This document shows, one piece after another, positions 1 through 8,100 of a DNA stretch of 34,452 bases. How positions within the stretch are numbered: the first letter of the stretch is position 1; each line of letters begins with the position of its first letter. Position numbers and translations under genes: made by a program. The notes under the pieces are model-generated. The model saw nothing but the letters and a program-made list of their open reading frames with translations, made no database searches and was not told the origin of the DNA. The stretch comes from a virus: IMG/VR virus record IMGVR_UViG_3300002242_000758, positions 29,397-63,848 of that record; one strand, 5' to 3'.

Positions 1-450
1 TATTTGCTCTTTCCTTAATCCAGAAGATGAGGTAAAAGTAGGAACAGCACTATCTGGCCATCCTGATAAGTTTATTAATGTATTTGTTAGAATAGGTATG
101 AATGGCATAAATTTATCTACTAATGGAGTATCTATAATTTCCTTACTATAAAAATCACTATTTAGCTCATATGGGCATCTTGGATCTAAAGTAACCCTAA
201 CAAACCTATTTATAGAAAGTTCATTATTATCTAGTAAAGACCCCATATAACTACTATTTCTAATATTTTCAGTATGCAAGTTAAGTTGGGGTCTTGTGAA
301 GAAAACTATACCTTGACTATCTTTATTACTTGTTAGGACAGGTAGATTCTGACTATGACCAAAACCATATAAAGCATTACTCACTGCTTTATCTAATGGT
401 TTATTTTCTGAATAGTCTAAAACTTCGTTAATATTTAATTTATCTGACAT
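1..450 (-). CDS. Probable virion structural protein, N-terminal 150 residues (runs off left edge)
   Basis: An open frame reads leftward from ATG 448-450 to the window edge, so the C-terminus is missing. The start has a good Shine-Dalgarno (AGGAG) and begins MSDKLNINEVLDYSENK. It contains VFFTRPQLNL at about residues 49-58, then RFVRVTLDPRCPYELNS and a Trp/Pro-containing segment, LSGWPDSAVPTF. From memory, an FFTRP-x-LNL signature occurs in conserved virion proteins of large myophages; I could not check this. The gene diverges from the gene starting at 543 and the two share a 92-bp intergenic region. Class B motifs (TTGAAA type) face both ways in that gap, so both genes may be expressed together. 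Coding status is secure; the function is a guess. Confidence 0.75.
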   Translation of the reverse strand, partial: MSDKLNINEVLDYSENKPLDKAVSNALYGFGHSQNLPVLTSNKDSQGIVFFTRPQLNLHTENIRNSSYMGSLLDNNELSINRFVRVTLDPRCPYELNSDFYSKEIIDTPLVDKFMPFIPILTNTLINLSGWPDSAVPTFTSSSGLRKEQI

Positions 451-467
451 ACCTAGCTCCTTTAATT

Positions 468-473
468 TTTCAA
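468..473 (-). promoter_or_regulatory. Class B motif TTGAAA (leftward)
   Basis: Reading leftward, CACTTGAAAAATTAAAGGAG leads into the start at 450. TTGAAA lies about 10 nt before the Shine-Dalgarno, as in the other class B sites. A promoter role is inferred from recurrence only. Confidence 0.4.
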
Positions 474-513
474 GTGAATTCTTTTTTTATTTAATCCTCT
501 ATGATATAATTGA

Positions 514-519
514 TTGAAT
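514..519 (+). promoter_or_regulatory. Class B-like motif TTGAAT before the 543 gene
   Basis: ATTGATTGAATTAATG is followed by an A-rich run and AAGGAG. It is a one-base variant (TTGAAT) of the TTGAAA element and sits at a similar distance from the start. This is the weakest member of the class. Confidence 0.3.
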
Positions 520-542
520 TAATGTAAAAAAAGGAGATATCT

Positions 543-1673
543 ATGACTGGAGAGGTTCTAACTAAAGGTATTTTAAAATTAGGCAACATTATAAAAGCCC
601 TAGTTAATGGAGACAGTATTAAATTAACATCAGACCCAGATGTACTCTTAGAAGGAAAAATGACTAAGATTTTATCAAAATTTATTATAACACCTAACGT
701 AATAATAGATAATGATCTAAGATATTTAGATCCAACAAACCTTAATAAAGCGATCAAGACTGAATTAGATTTGTTTACTGCTGTTTATATTAATACTATT
801 CAAGTTCTTTTATCTATATATGGTGTAAAACCAGATGTAATTATAGATAAAATGGGAAATAATAATGCACTAAAGAACATTAATGCCATTAATGCTAATG
901 AAAGTTTTGATTTCGTCCATGATGCGTTATTTAATAATGACGGAGTTTTACCTATAGCTGGATTAGAATCTAAAAATCACAATAATAAATATAAAGCTGG
1001 ATATGAAAATACTAGTGCTGATATTATTAGAACTAATAAAGAAGGTGAGAAATTTATTAATAATTATACTGTTAGTTGTAAAATACTTATGCAAAATGGT
1101 GATTATAAAATTTTAAGTATACCGGTAATAATATATCCAAATATCATATATACAGACGCTAGAACTTTAATAGGTAGTATGCTAGATTCAGATGTAGATA
1201 AGACTTTTATGGATAGACTAGATCAGTATAGAGCTGGGCTTATATCACTTTCAGATTTAATTTTTGCAACTGACCTAGTTAAAAAATATAGAGAGAAAAA
1301 AATAAAGAATAAAAATGATGTAGCGATTTATCTTAATGCTATAGATAAAACATCTACTATAGGCGACTTATTAAAAGGTAAAAAATCATTTTACAAAAAT
1401 TTTAATATTTATATATTCGATATAAATAAAAAACCGTTAATAGAAAAACAAGTTAAAGGGTCCATACTTAAAAATAAATATAAAGATACTTTCTTAGATA
1501 AATTAGCTGCATTTTCTACTTGTTTTATGGATGAACAAAAAGAAGAACTTATACTCTTTATAGATAGCATACCTGGTTTTAGCGTTATAGGATATAGGAT
1601 GCTAGCTAAAGGTAAATATGACGATCTGAATAATATTATAAAAGATCTATTTAATGGCAGACAGCCATTTTAA
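543..1673 (+). CDS. Unrecognised 376-aa phage protein, possible virion component
   Basis: The ATG follows AAAGGAG and begins MTGEVLTKGILKLGNIIKA. The protein is soluble and mixed alpha/beta, without a signal peptide or a clear membrane segment. A Lys-rich stretch lies at about residues 245-260. The C-terminal part contains DSIPGFSVIGYRMLAKGKY. I recognise no family. It heads a tight rightward run (21 nt to the 1695 gene, then 26 nt to 2645) that leads into the internal-head cluster, so a structural or head-associated role is plausible from position alone. The next gene has a similar Ile-Pro/Val-Ile-Gly segment (GNVPVIGTI), which may be a faint sign of relatedness. Confidence 0.8.
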   Translation: MTGEVLTKGILKLGNIIKALVNGDSIKLTSDPDVLLEGKMTKILSKFIITPNVIIDNDLRYLDPTNLNKAIKTELDLFTAVYINTIQVLLSIYGVKPDVIIDKMGNNNALKNINAINANESFDFVHDALFNNDGVLPIAGLESKNHNNKYKAGYENTSADIIRTNKEGEKFINNYTVSCKILMQNGDYKILSIPVIIYPNIIYTDARTLIGSMLDSDVDKTFMDRLDQYRAGLISLSDLIFATDLVKKYREKKIKNKNDVAIYLNAIDKTSTIGDLLKGKKSFYKNFNIYIFDINKKPLIEKQVKGSILKNKYKDTFLDKLAAFSTCFMDEQKEELILFIDSIPGFSVIGYRMLAKGKYDDLNNIIKDLFNGRQPF

Positions 1674-1694
1674 TCTTATTAAAAAGGTTTAAAA

Positions 1695-2618
1695 ATGAGA
1701 AGAGATATGACTAATATTTTTTTAGATAGGGACTCATTGTTAGAAGTATCTGGAGCAATAGAAGAGAGTATAAACGGTACTCTCATCCCTAATTTAAAAG
1801 ATATTATAAATAGCATTAAGGGTGAGAAGGTTATAAGTCAGAATGTTTTATTTTCAGAACTTAATCTTAAGTCAGACGAGAATTTTTTTAATAGATTACT
1901 GAAAGTTTGTAATAATTATAGTAAGATATTACCTAAATTAAAACAAAAAATAGATGAAGAATTACCAGATAGGTTTAATTCTAATACTAGTAATGTTAAT
2001 ATTAAATTAGCTACTGCGCTAATAGGTGTTGGATCATTTTTAGCTGAAAATTTGAATGATATTTTAATGTTTATCATAGCTAGATTTTATTTAAGATCTA
2101 ATATAGATATTGATAAAATCATTGTTGATAAAATTGGTAAGCAGCTTATCTTTCTTATAAAGAAATTGCCAGAATTAGAAAATGCGAAATTTGAGACTAT
2201 AGTAGATATTATTGGCAATGTTCCTGTTATTGGAACTATAAGAAAAGAAAATACTTCTTTTATACCTACTGATGTAGTTACTAGCTTTATGACTAATACA
2301 TTTAAGATAAAGGATAGATTTACACTAGGTTTTATAAAATCCATCTTTAATTCTAATGGTAATAAAAATGTTAAAAAAATAGGCGCTACTGGATTTATCT
2401 ACAACCCTATATACCATATAAGGCTACTTTTAGTAGACCTAGAAGAATTAAGATTAGAAAAACTAAAAGATAGTAAAAGATTACTAGAACTTAGATTAAT
2501 AGAGCTTAAAAATAGAGCCAAACAAGAAAATGATCCTAAATTAGAACAAGCTATTAAGTATTACGAAGATAAACTAGAAAAAATAAATAGAAAGATAGAG
2601 AGATACCTAGAAGGGTAA
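1695..2618 (+). CDS. Unrecognised 307-aa protein with C-terminal coiled coil
   Basis: It begins MRRDMTNIFLDRDSLLEVSG after AAAAGG. The central part is hydrophobic in patches (about residues 95-130 and 165-180) but I do not call membrane helices. The last 65 residues are a charged heptad-rich helix (LEELRLEKLKDSKRLLELRL and onward), a probable coiled coil for oligomerisation. It lies between the 376-aa gene and the 649-aa internal-head-like gene and shares their strand. The stop codon lies inside a stem-loop (2596-2626). No enzyme motif is seen and no family is recognised. Confidence 0.8.
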   Translation: MRRDMTNIFLDRDSLLEVSGAIEESINGTLIPNLKDIINSIKGEKVISQNVLFSELNLKSDENFFNRLLKVCNNYSKILPKLKQKIDEELPDRFNSNTSNVNIKLATALIGVGSFLAENLNDILMFIIARFYLRSNIDIDKIIVDKIGKQLIFLIKKLPELENAKFETIVDIIGNVPVIGTIRKENTSFIPTDVVTSFMTNTFKIKDRFTLGFIKSIFNSNGNKNVKKIGATGFIYNPIYHIRLLLVDLEELRLEKLKDSKRLLELRLIELKNRAKQENDPKLEQAIKYYEDKLEKINRKIERYLEG

Positions 2619-2626
2619 TCTCTCTA
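2596..2626 (+). other. Stem-loop spanning the stop codon of the 307-aa gene
   Basis: TAGAGAGA pairs with TCTCTCTA and TACC with GGTA around a 6-nt loop, with one bulged A. No T-run follows and the next gene starts 18 nt later. It is more likely an RNA processing or attenuation element than a strong terminator. Confidence 0.45.
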
Positions 2627-2644
2627 AAATTAAGGAGTTATATT

Positions 2645-4594
2645 ATGCTAGTAGTAGAAAACTCTATTCCAGAACCTAAGCTAGATTATATAGACTATAG
2701 TACGGAAAGTACTGATAGTTTAGTAAATAAGTATTTTAGCGATATTAATAGTCTAGATAGTTTGGTTCTAGATTTACAAGTTAAAAATCACGCTCTTAAT
2801 GAATTAGGTGCGTTATATAATAATATAAATGAAAAAGATGATGAGCATTTAAAACTGTATGTAGCTAGTGAGGCTATGGAATATGCTAGATTAGCAGGTG
2901 TTGCTAATGAGATTACTTATGGTAACGAAGGAGTTCTTGATTTTATTTATAAAATTATAACATCTATTTTTAAAGCTATAATGAGTCTTTTAAAAAAGAT
3001 AATAAGTTTTATAAAAAATATTTTTAATTATATCATGGGGTTTTTCGATAAAAGAGTAAGTAGTAGCTCTAGAGTAGAGAAAGAAAAAGAAAAAGTAGAA
3101 AAAGAATTTGATAAGTTAACTGATGATATCGTAGACATTGTAAATAGTAAAAAAGATCCAGGTACACCTTTATCAGATCAGTTTTTACAGGCACAAAAAG
3201 AGAAAATTAAAAAACTAGAAAAAGAGGTAGTAGAAAAAGCTAACAATTTAAAATATCTAAAGGTATTTGATATAGATGCTAAAGATGGTGTTATAGATGC
3301 GTCTAAAGTATTACTAGGATATAGATTTTATGTTAGTGGTGTAAACAGGTTATCTTCATTTATGAATAGAAAATACTCCTTTCTTTTAAATTTTATGCTT
3401 TTTGATTATGTTAAGAAGAATGATAATATTAATAAACCTATTAATATTATTTTAGTAGCTAAAAGATATATGGAGTATATAAAAGAGTATGATAAAGGCA
3501 TGCGGATACTTCTTAAAAATAATGCAACTAATAGAAAAGCGTTAAATGATGAAGATAGAAAAGAGTTTGAAAAAGCTAATAATAAAATGAACGATATCGT
3601 AAATACATTAGATAGCCCATATATAACAAGTTTTAGAACTCTCGTAACTCAGATATATAGAGAAGTATTTAGTATGGTAGAGGAACAATATGATAGAACA
3701 AAAACATATATAGATGTTGAGAATGTATCTGTTAAAGGGCCTAGTGCTATGCGTGGTTTAGGTCATTTAAATAAGTTCCTTAAAGATGCTAATTTTATGC
3801 TTATGGCTAGGGCTATAAGTGCTATCTTTAGAGAAGATATTCTTAAAGATTTACATATTTCTAAAAATGAAAATAGAGCTCTGTTAGGATCTGCTAATAA
3901 TAGAATATTTGCTATAGAAACTTTGGAATCAGATAGAAGAAAACTTAGAAAAATGGATAAAGAGTTAAAAGATGATATAACTAAACTAAAAGATATGATA
4001 GAAAGTAATAAAGTTAATATAGATACGTGTTTAATGGAAGCAGCTAAAATACTTGATAAAATGATTAAAGGCGGTTTACCAAAACTAACTAGTGCATCTA
4101 TAAGTGATTTATCTAGCGTCGATAAAATAGTTTTTAAAAGTGTATCTACAGATGATCTTGATCGGGTAGGTTATGATATAAAAGATGTTAGATCTAGATT
4201 AGCAGAAGTTAAATATAATTTTTTAAAACAATATGTATATCTATTAGAATTTAGTAAGAATACTAATTACGTAAAAGAAGACCTAAAACAAAAACAAAAA
4301 AGATTAGAACAGTATAAAAATGATCTTATTGATATGGAGAAAACCATTAAGAACGATCTAAAGGCTCTAAATGAAAATCATAGAGATATGGCTGGTAAAA
4401 TTATAGGTAAAATTCTATCTGCTGTCAATACAGCTACTACTGTTTACGCTAATAATGTTAAAGAATTGAGTAAAGTAGAAGTTATGTCAGTATTAGCATA
4501 TAGAGAGTCTAAATTTTATGCGTTAATTAAAGATATTTTAAATCTTTATAAAGAAAAATTACTTATAAGAGACATAACAAATTTAGGGCTATAA
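2645..4594 (+). CDS. Large internal-head-like protein (649 aa) with amphipathic segment
   Basis: The start follows AAGGAG (MLVVENSIPEPKLDY). The acidic N-terminal region of about 95 residues ends at a Gly-Asn-Glu (93-95). It is followed by a strongly amphipathic, Phe/Ile/Lys-rich stretch at about 98-136 (SLLKKIISFIKNIFNYIMGF). The remainder is highly charged and helical, with coiled-coil character at 140-200 and 440-600. The layout (acidic N-region, G-x-E, amphipathic helices, long helical body) matches the three downstream paralogs, although I cannot align the C-terminal body. I infer a distant member of the phiKZ-like internal head (inner body/ejection) group, with prohead-protease processing possible at the G-x-E. 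Identity as an internal head protein is inference from architecture and position. Confidence 0.8.
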   Translation: MLVVENSIPEPKLDYIDYSTESTDSLVNKYFSDINSLDSLVLDLQVKNHALNELGALYNNINEKDDEHLKLYVASEAMEYARLAGVANEITYGNEGVLDFIYKIITSIFKAIMSLLKKIISFIKNIFNYIMGFFDKRVSSSSRVEKEKEKVEKEFDKLTDDIVDIVNSKKDPGTPLSDQFLQAQKEKIKKLEKEVVEKANNLKYLKVFDIDAKDGVIDASKVLLGYRFYVSGVNRLSSFMNRKYSFLLNFMLFDYVKKNDNINKPINIILVAKRYMEYIKEYDKGMRILLKNNATNRKALNDEDRKEFEKANNKMNDIVNTLDSPYITSFRTLVTQIYREVFSMVEEQYDRTKTYIDVENVSVKGPSAMRGLGHLNKFLKDANFMLMARAISAIFREDILKDLHISKNENRALLGSANNRIFAIETLESDRRKLRKMDKELKDDITKLKDMIESNKVNIDTCLMEAAKILDKMIKGGLPKLTSASISDLSSVDKIVFKSVSTDDLDRVGYDIKDVRSRLAEVKYNFLKQYVYLLEFSKNTNYVKEDLKQKQKRLEQYKNDLIDMEKTIKNDLKALNENHRDMAGKIIGKILSAVNTATTVYANNVKELSKVEVMSVLAYRESKFYALIKDILNLYKEKLLIRDITNLGL

Positions 4595-4608
4595 TATATT
4601 AATATGAG
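4592..4608 (+). promoter_or_regulatory. Degenerate class A promoter (TNA-TATGAG) for the 4714 gene
   Basis: TAATATAT-TAA-TATGAG, with TATG at 4603-4606. It keeps the 3-nt spacer and TATGAG of class A but not the TATATTAC box. GATAGAT follows, as at 6242. A leader of about 105 nt precedes the gene. Confidence 0.5.
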
Positions 4609-4657
4609 ATAGATTAAAATAGCTAGATAGTTATGTACGATACCATACAGGTTCATC

Positions 4658-4674
4658 GTGTGCTAGAAGCGCAC
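4658..4674 (+). other. Leader hairpin upstream of the first internal-head paralog
   Basis: GTGTGC (4658-4663) pairs with GCGCAC (4669-4674) around loop TAGAA, with one G-U pair. It sits in the 5' leader between the promoter-like element at 4603 and the start at 4714. It may stabilise the transcript or tune translation; this is inference. Confidence 0.4.
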
Positions 4675-4713
4675 ATTAAATTTAAATCTAAAAAACACAT
4701 AAAGGAAGGTAAA

Positions 4714-6159
4714 ATGAGTTTTAAAATAGATTTAGGACTTAAAAAAGATCAGCCAGCTCATGTTGAAAATATCGATATGGGCGTAGCTATTGAGGAAATG
4801 TATCGAGCTGAGTATGCACTAAAAGAGTGTGAAGTAGAAGAAGCTATTTTAACTTCAGCTGTAGAAAACCTACAAAGAGGTATTGAGTTCTCTAAAGCTG
4901 TAGTAGAAAAAACACAAGACGAAAGTTTGGCTATTGTAGTTGGTAAAGAAGCATTAGCTTCATCTCTTAGAATCATAGGACAAGAAGAAGTATTAGAAGG
5001 CGTAACTGCTGGAACAGAGTCTTATGAAGCTGGAATTGAAGCTAACGAAAACATACTTACAACTATGATAAAAACACTTAAAAAATATGTTAAGAAAGCT
5101 TGGGAATTTTTAGTAAATCTAGTAAGTAAAGTTGTTGACTATATTAAAGGCCTTTTTGGACAAAAAGGTTATGCTGCAGCTAAACTACAAAAAATTCTGG
5201 ATAAAGCTAAAGAAGAAGGTAAGACTAAACTATCTAAAGATAAATTTGATGAAGAAGTAGCTGTGAAATTGGCTAGCAATAACATAGGTGTAATTGAAGC
5301 AGCTGGTGGAGCACTTAGCGTAAAATCACTTCAAGGACAAATAAAAGAAATATCTGACTTTTTTGATAAGCGTGGATCTATCTTAGCTAGTTTAAAACTT
5401 CTAGATAAATCTGTATTTGATGCTGCATCAAAACTAGGTAAAGATAGCAATATGGAACAAATTAGAAAAGCTATATCACTTATGCCTGTAGTTTCAGTTG
5501 TTTCAAAAGAGGCTGAAGGTATTTTTCCTGATGGACTTAATAAAAATATAATCGAAGCAGTTAAGAAAGAACTAGGTGGAGATGTTAAAAGAATCCATGC
5601 AAAAGGATATATAGCAAGTGGTAAAGTAATCTTAGTTCCAGTAAAATATTATGATGGAAGCGAAGATGTTGTACAAAAATTGTATGATAATAACCTTAAA
5701 GGCGCCGATGCACTAAAAGCATTTAAAGAAGCAGTAGCTGGTGTAAAATCTAAAATAGTAGTTATTAAACCAGAAACTAAAGATGCTGAAAAATATGCTG
5801 ATAAAATAAAACCATTAAACTTTAATGAAGCTACTTCATTAGTTAAAGAGGTCGATAGTATTACAAGTACTATGGAAAAATATACAAAAGATTTTAAAGC
5901 TGATGTTGAAAATGCTAAAAATAGAATACTTAATAGCATTGACGCTGTAGAAAAAGAAATGGCTAAACAATCAGAAGAAGATGAAATCAAAAGTCTGGTA
6001 GCTAAAACATTAAAAGATTACTTAAAAATCGTAGACAGCGTTGCTAGAGCAGAAGTTAAAGCTACTGTAGAAGCGACTAAAAATATTGTTAAACCTTCAT
6101 GGGGCGATTATGTTATTGAATCTGCTAAACTATACGAAGGTGAGGGTACTAAAAAATAA
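4714..6159 (+). CDS. Internal head protein paralog 1 (phiKZ-like inner body type, 481 aa)
   Basis: I place the start at ATG 4714 (AAGGAAGG, then MSFKIDLGLKK) and not at the in-frame ATG 4633: the two downstream paralogs begin with the same MxxKIDLGL block, and 4633 has no Shine-Dalgarno. Shared N-terminal landmarks are AIEEM (25-29), LQRGIEFSK (53-61), EALASSLRIIGQE (79-91) and SYEAGIEAN (103-111). Next come amphipathic helices (about 118-146, KKAWEFLVNLVSKVVDYIKG), a mixed central domain with a short beta-rich part (about 285-330), and a conserved C-terminus, KPSWGDYVIESAKLYEG. Proteins of this type in phiKZ-like phages fill the proteinaceous inner body of the head and are trimmed by the prohead protease. 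G-I-E at 107-109 is a candidate cleavage site. The gene has its own promoter-like element, long leader and terminator. Confidence 0.88.
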   Translation: MSFKIDLGLKKDQPAHVENIDMGVAIEEMYRAEYALKECEVEEAILTSAVENLQRGIEFSKAVVEKTQDESLAIVVGKEALASSLRIIGQEEVLEGVTAGTESYEAGIEANENILTTMIKTLKKYVKKAWEFLVNLVSKVVDYIKGLFGQKGYAAAKLQKILDKAKEEGKTKLSKDKFDEEVAVKLASNNIGVIEAAGGALSVKSLQGQIKEISDFFDKRGSILASLKLLDKSVFDAASKLGKDSNMEQIRKAISLMPVVSVVSKEAEGIFPDGLNKNIIEAVKKELGGDVKRIHAKGYIASGKVILVPVKYYDGSEDVVQKLYDNNLKGADALKAFKEAVAGVKSKIVVIKPETKDAEKYADKIKPLNFNEATSLVKEVDSITSTMEKYTKDFKADVENAKNRILNSIDAVEKEMAKQSEEDEIKSLVAKTLKDYLKIVDSVARAEVKATVEATKNIVKPSWGDYVIESAKLYEGEGTKK

Positions 6160-6222
6160 AAAAGGAAGAAAAATAATAGTGTAGGCATGGGTCTAACCCA
6201 CGCCTATACCTTCCTTTTTTAT
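6156..6222 (+). terminator. Terminator after internal-head paralog 1
   Basis: The inner stem TAGGCATGGGT/ACCCACGCCTA has loop CTA. It is flanked by an outer pairing of AAAAAAGGAAG with CTTCCTTTTTT, which also supplies the T-run. It lies wholly downstream of or overlapping the stop, and resembles the hairpin at 8020-8045. Confidence 0.75.
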
Positions 6223-6226
6223 TATT

Positions 6227-6243
6227 TAAGATATTTATATGAG
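6227..6243 (+). promoter_or_regulatory. Degenerate class A promoter for the 6362 gene
   Basis: TAAGATAT-TTA-TATGAG, with TATG at 6238-6241, follows directly after the previous terminator. GATAGATAG follows, as in the 4603 copy. The leader of about 120 nt contains a hairpin, GATACT-TT-AGTATC, at 6258-6271. Confidence 0.5.
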
Positions 6244-6361
6244 ATAGATAGGACACCGATACTTTAGTATCAGTTTATTAATTTTAGATGGGCTACTCTT
6301 ATTGTAATAGATGCTAGAACTTTAATGTAATTTTATTATATAAATCAAAAGGGGTAATATA

Positions 6362-7816
6362 ATGGGTATTAAAATCGATCTTGGGTTAAAACAAAAGAGA
6401 CAAGATATGGAAAAAGATCATGGAGATCCTATAGTAGCTCTCGAAGCATTACTTAATGTTAAGAACGAATTAAAGACTTATGAGTTGGAATATGATGCTT
6501 TGAACGCTGCTATAGAAAGTCTTCAAAAGGGTATTGAGTTCTCTAGGGTAGTGGCTGAAAAATCCAATGATAAATCTTTACATATAGCGGCAGGTAAAGA
6601 AGCGTTAGCGTCTTCCCTAAGAATCATTGGACAAGAGAATATAGTAAAAGATGTAACTGCTGGAGCGGAGTCATATGAAGCTGGTCTAGAGGCAAATAAA
6701 AATATTCTAGACAAAATGATAGAAAAAAGTAAAGAGCTCGCTAAAAAAACAAGAGAGAAGACCGCCTTACTACTTAAAAAAACCAGTATTTTTATAAAAG
6801 ATACTATAGGCGGTGGTACTGAAGCTGCTAAAAAGATTAAGTTTTTACTGAGTGAGGCAAAAAAGGAAAAAAGAGTTAATTTAAAGACAGATAGATTTAA
6901 CGATAAAACTGCAGTTAAGCTTATAAATACTATTAAATTATTGGCATATCTTAAAGGAAATAAAGGTGTTGCTGCCAAAGATTTAGAAAAGTTAGTAGAA
7001 GAGCTAAGTAAGAGAATCTTAGAAATGAGTAATATTAAAGAAATAATACAACCAATTAGCACATTTAAAGATAAAGCAGAAAAACTTATTTCGTCTATTA
7101 GTGATGATATAACCATTACTGATATAGTAAAAATTTTAAATTTAAAAGAAAACGTTATGGTCCCTCTTGAAGAAAATAAGGTAGAAATAGTAGATAAGGT
7201 AGATGGGGACTTAGAGAAATATATTAAAAATGTACAACCAACTGATATCAAGAGTGGTAAGTGTAAAATTATATATTATAATGGGGATAGTATTGTTCTT
7301 TATTATATATATGTAAAAAATAGTTATGTGATTAGGGCATTAAAAGATAACGGATTGAAAGGCCTTGAGGCAGTTAAAACTGTTAAAGATTTTTTAAATA
7401 ATCTATATTATTTAACTTATCCTTTTCACCCTAAATTAGAGTTTGTTGAAGCCTATGCTAATAAATTAAAACCTGTACCATATAAAAATGTAGCTGCCAT
7501 AGCTGATAAATTAGAAAAAATTGCTAATAAAGTTCCGACAGCTATAAAAGATATTGAGAAAAAATATAATAGTAGTATGGAAAGCATAGGTGATGCCGTA
7601 ATAGATATACGTGATAGATTGAATAATAAAATAAAGTCTGGAGAAGGATTAAGTGAACTAGAAATTGAAACTTATGAACTTTTAAGACTTTATCACGGGT
7701 TTATTAGTTTTGATATAGCTAGAAGATTAGATGCGGAAATAGATGTATTTAGAGATGCTATAAAACCTAAATGGACCAAAATTATAGAAGAGTCTATAAA
7801 ACTATATGAAAAATAA
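6362..7816 (+). CDS. Internal head protein paralog 2 (484 aa)
   Basis: It starts MGIKIDLGLKQKRQ after AAAGGGG. It aligns over its N-terminal 115 residues with paralog 1: VALEALL (25-31), LQKGIEFSR (54-62), a near-identical GKEALASSLRIIGQE (78-92) and SYEAGLEAN (104-112). The helical segment after this (about 113-150) is more Lys-rich and less hydrophobic than in paralogs 1 and 3 (KKTREKTALLLKKTSIFIKD). The central domain has diverged. The C-terminus KPKWTKIIEESIKLYEK keeps the family signature. It likely packs inside the capsid with its paralogs, with possible protease trimming after G-L-E (108-110). Its N-terminus is closest to paralog 1, so the copies arose by tandem duplication. The role is from family resemblance, not tested. 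Confidence 0.87.
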   Translation: MGIKIDLGLKQKRQDMEKDHGDPIVALEALLNVKNELKTYELEYDALNAAIESLQKGIEFSRVVAEKSNDKSLHIAAGKEALASSLRIIGQENIVKDVTAGAESYEAGLEANKNILDKMIEKSKELAKKTREKTALLLKKTSIFIKDTIGGGTEAAKKIKFLLSEAKKEKRVNLKTDRFNDKTAVKLINTIKLLAYLKGNKGVAAKDLEKLVEELSKRILEMSNIKEIIQPISTFKDKAEKLISSISDDITITDIVKILNLKENVMVPLEENKVEIVDKVDGDLEKYIKNVQPTDIKSGKCKIIYYNGDSIVLYYIYVKNSYVIRALKDNGLKGLEAVKTVKDFLNNLYYLTYPFHPKLEFVEAYANKLKPVPYKNVAAIADKLEKIANKVPTAIKDIEKKYNSSMESIGDAVIDIRDRLNNKIKSGEGLSELEIETYELLRLYHGFISFDIARRLDAEIDVFRDAIKPKWTKIIEESIKLYEK

Positions 7817-7819
7817 AAC

Positions 7820-7860
7820 TATAGGTATGGTTTTAACCATACCTATAACTTTCTTCTCTT
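7820..7860 (+). terminator. Terminator after internal-head paralog 2
   Basis: A perfect 13-bp stem TATAGGTATGGTT/AACCATACCTATA (7820-7847) with a 2-nt loop is followed by a pyrimidine-rich TTTCTTCTCTTT. The stop at 7814-7816 is just outside the stem. Confidence 0.7.
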
Positions 7861-7868
7861 TATTGATT

Positions 7869-7885
7869 TAAGAAATTAATATGAA
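7869..7885 (+). promoter_or_regulatory. Orphan degenerate class A promoter before a gene remnant
   Basis: TAAGAAAT-TAA-TATGAA, with TATG at 7880-7883. The context after the terminator (TTTATT, then ATTTAAGA) matches that of the 6227 promoter. It now abuts a 3' gene fragment with no start codon, as if the body of a paralog had been deleted. Confidence 0.4.
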
Positions 7886-8008
7886 GCGATTTTAATCCCA
7901 GAAGGAGAGCTTAGATTACTTAAAGAAACAGTTAAACCAGCATGGGAGGATTATATAATTGAATCTGTTAAACTTTATGAAAAAGAAGGCGGAGAGAAAA
8001 AAGAATAA
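7880..8008 (+). pseudogene. Remnant of a fourth internal-head paralog (3' end only)
   Basis: The frame from 7880 encodes 42 residues ending at TAA 8006-8008. It has no start codon and is preceded in frame by TAA 7877-7879. The peptide runs GELRLLKETVKPAWEDYIIE and continues SVKLYEKEGG, matching the C-terminal signature of the neighbours (paralog 1: KPSWGDYVIESAKLYEG). Both the coding end and the following hairpin resemble the 3' end of paralog 1 at DNA level. The simplest reading is a deletion that fused the promoter region of a fourth gene to its last 40 codons. It could instead be a duplicated 3' end left by unequal recombination. Confidence 0.8.
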
Positions 8009-8019
8009 CAAAATAATAA

Positions 8020-8060
8020 TAGGCGTGGGTTCATTCCCATGCCTATATTCTTTCTTATTG
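8020..8060 (+). terminator. Terminator retained by the paralog remnant
   Basis: TAGGCGTGGG pairs with CCCATGCCTA (8020-8045, one G-T pair, loop TTCATT) and is followed by TATTCTTTCTTATT. It is homologous to the inner stem at 6183-6207, with changes on both arms. Confidence 0.65.
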
Positions 8061-8087
8061 TTTCATATCTATCTTATCCAACGTATT

Positions 8088-8100
8088 AAATTGAAAAAAA
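8088..8100 (+). promoter_or_regulatory. Class B motif before internal-head paralog 3
   Basis: TTAAATTGAAAAAAACAG, with TTGAAA at 8091-8096, lies after the remnant's terminator and about 15 nt before AAAGGA. Unlike the other head paralogs, this gene lacks the TNA-TATGAG element; a nearby TATATG lacks the spacer and upstream box. Confidence 0.45.

Noticed and set aside
4633-4713. N-terminal extension of internal-head paralog 1 from ATG 4633
   Set aside because: No ribosome site; the extension lies in the leader and is absent from both paralogs, which begin at the MxxKIDLGL-type block.
6523-7251. Long antisense open frame opposite internal-head paralog 2
   Set aside because: Composition (Ser/Leu/Phe-rich) is that of a shadow of the AT-rich sense gene, with no ribosome site. 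The same applies to the other antisense frames, for example at 17016-17522 and 5649-5990.
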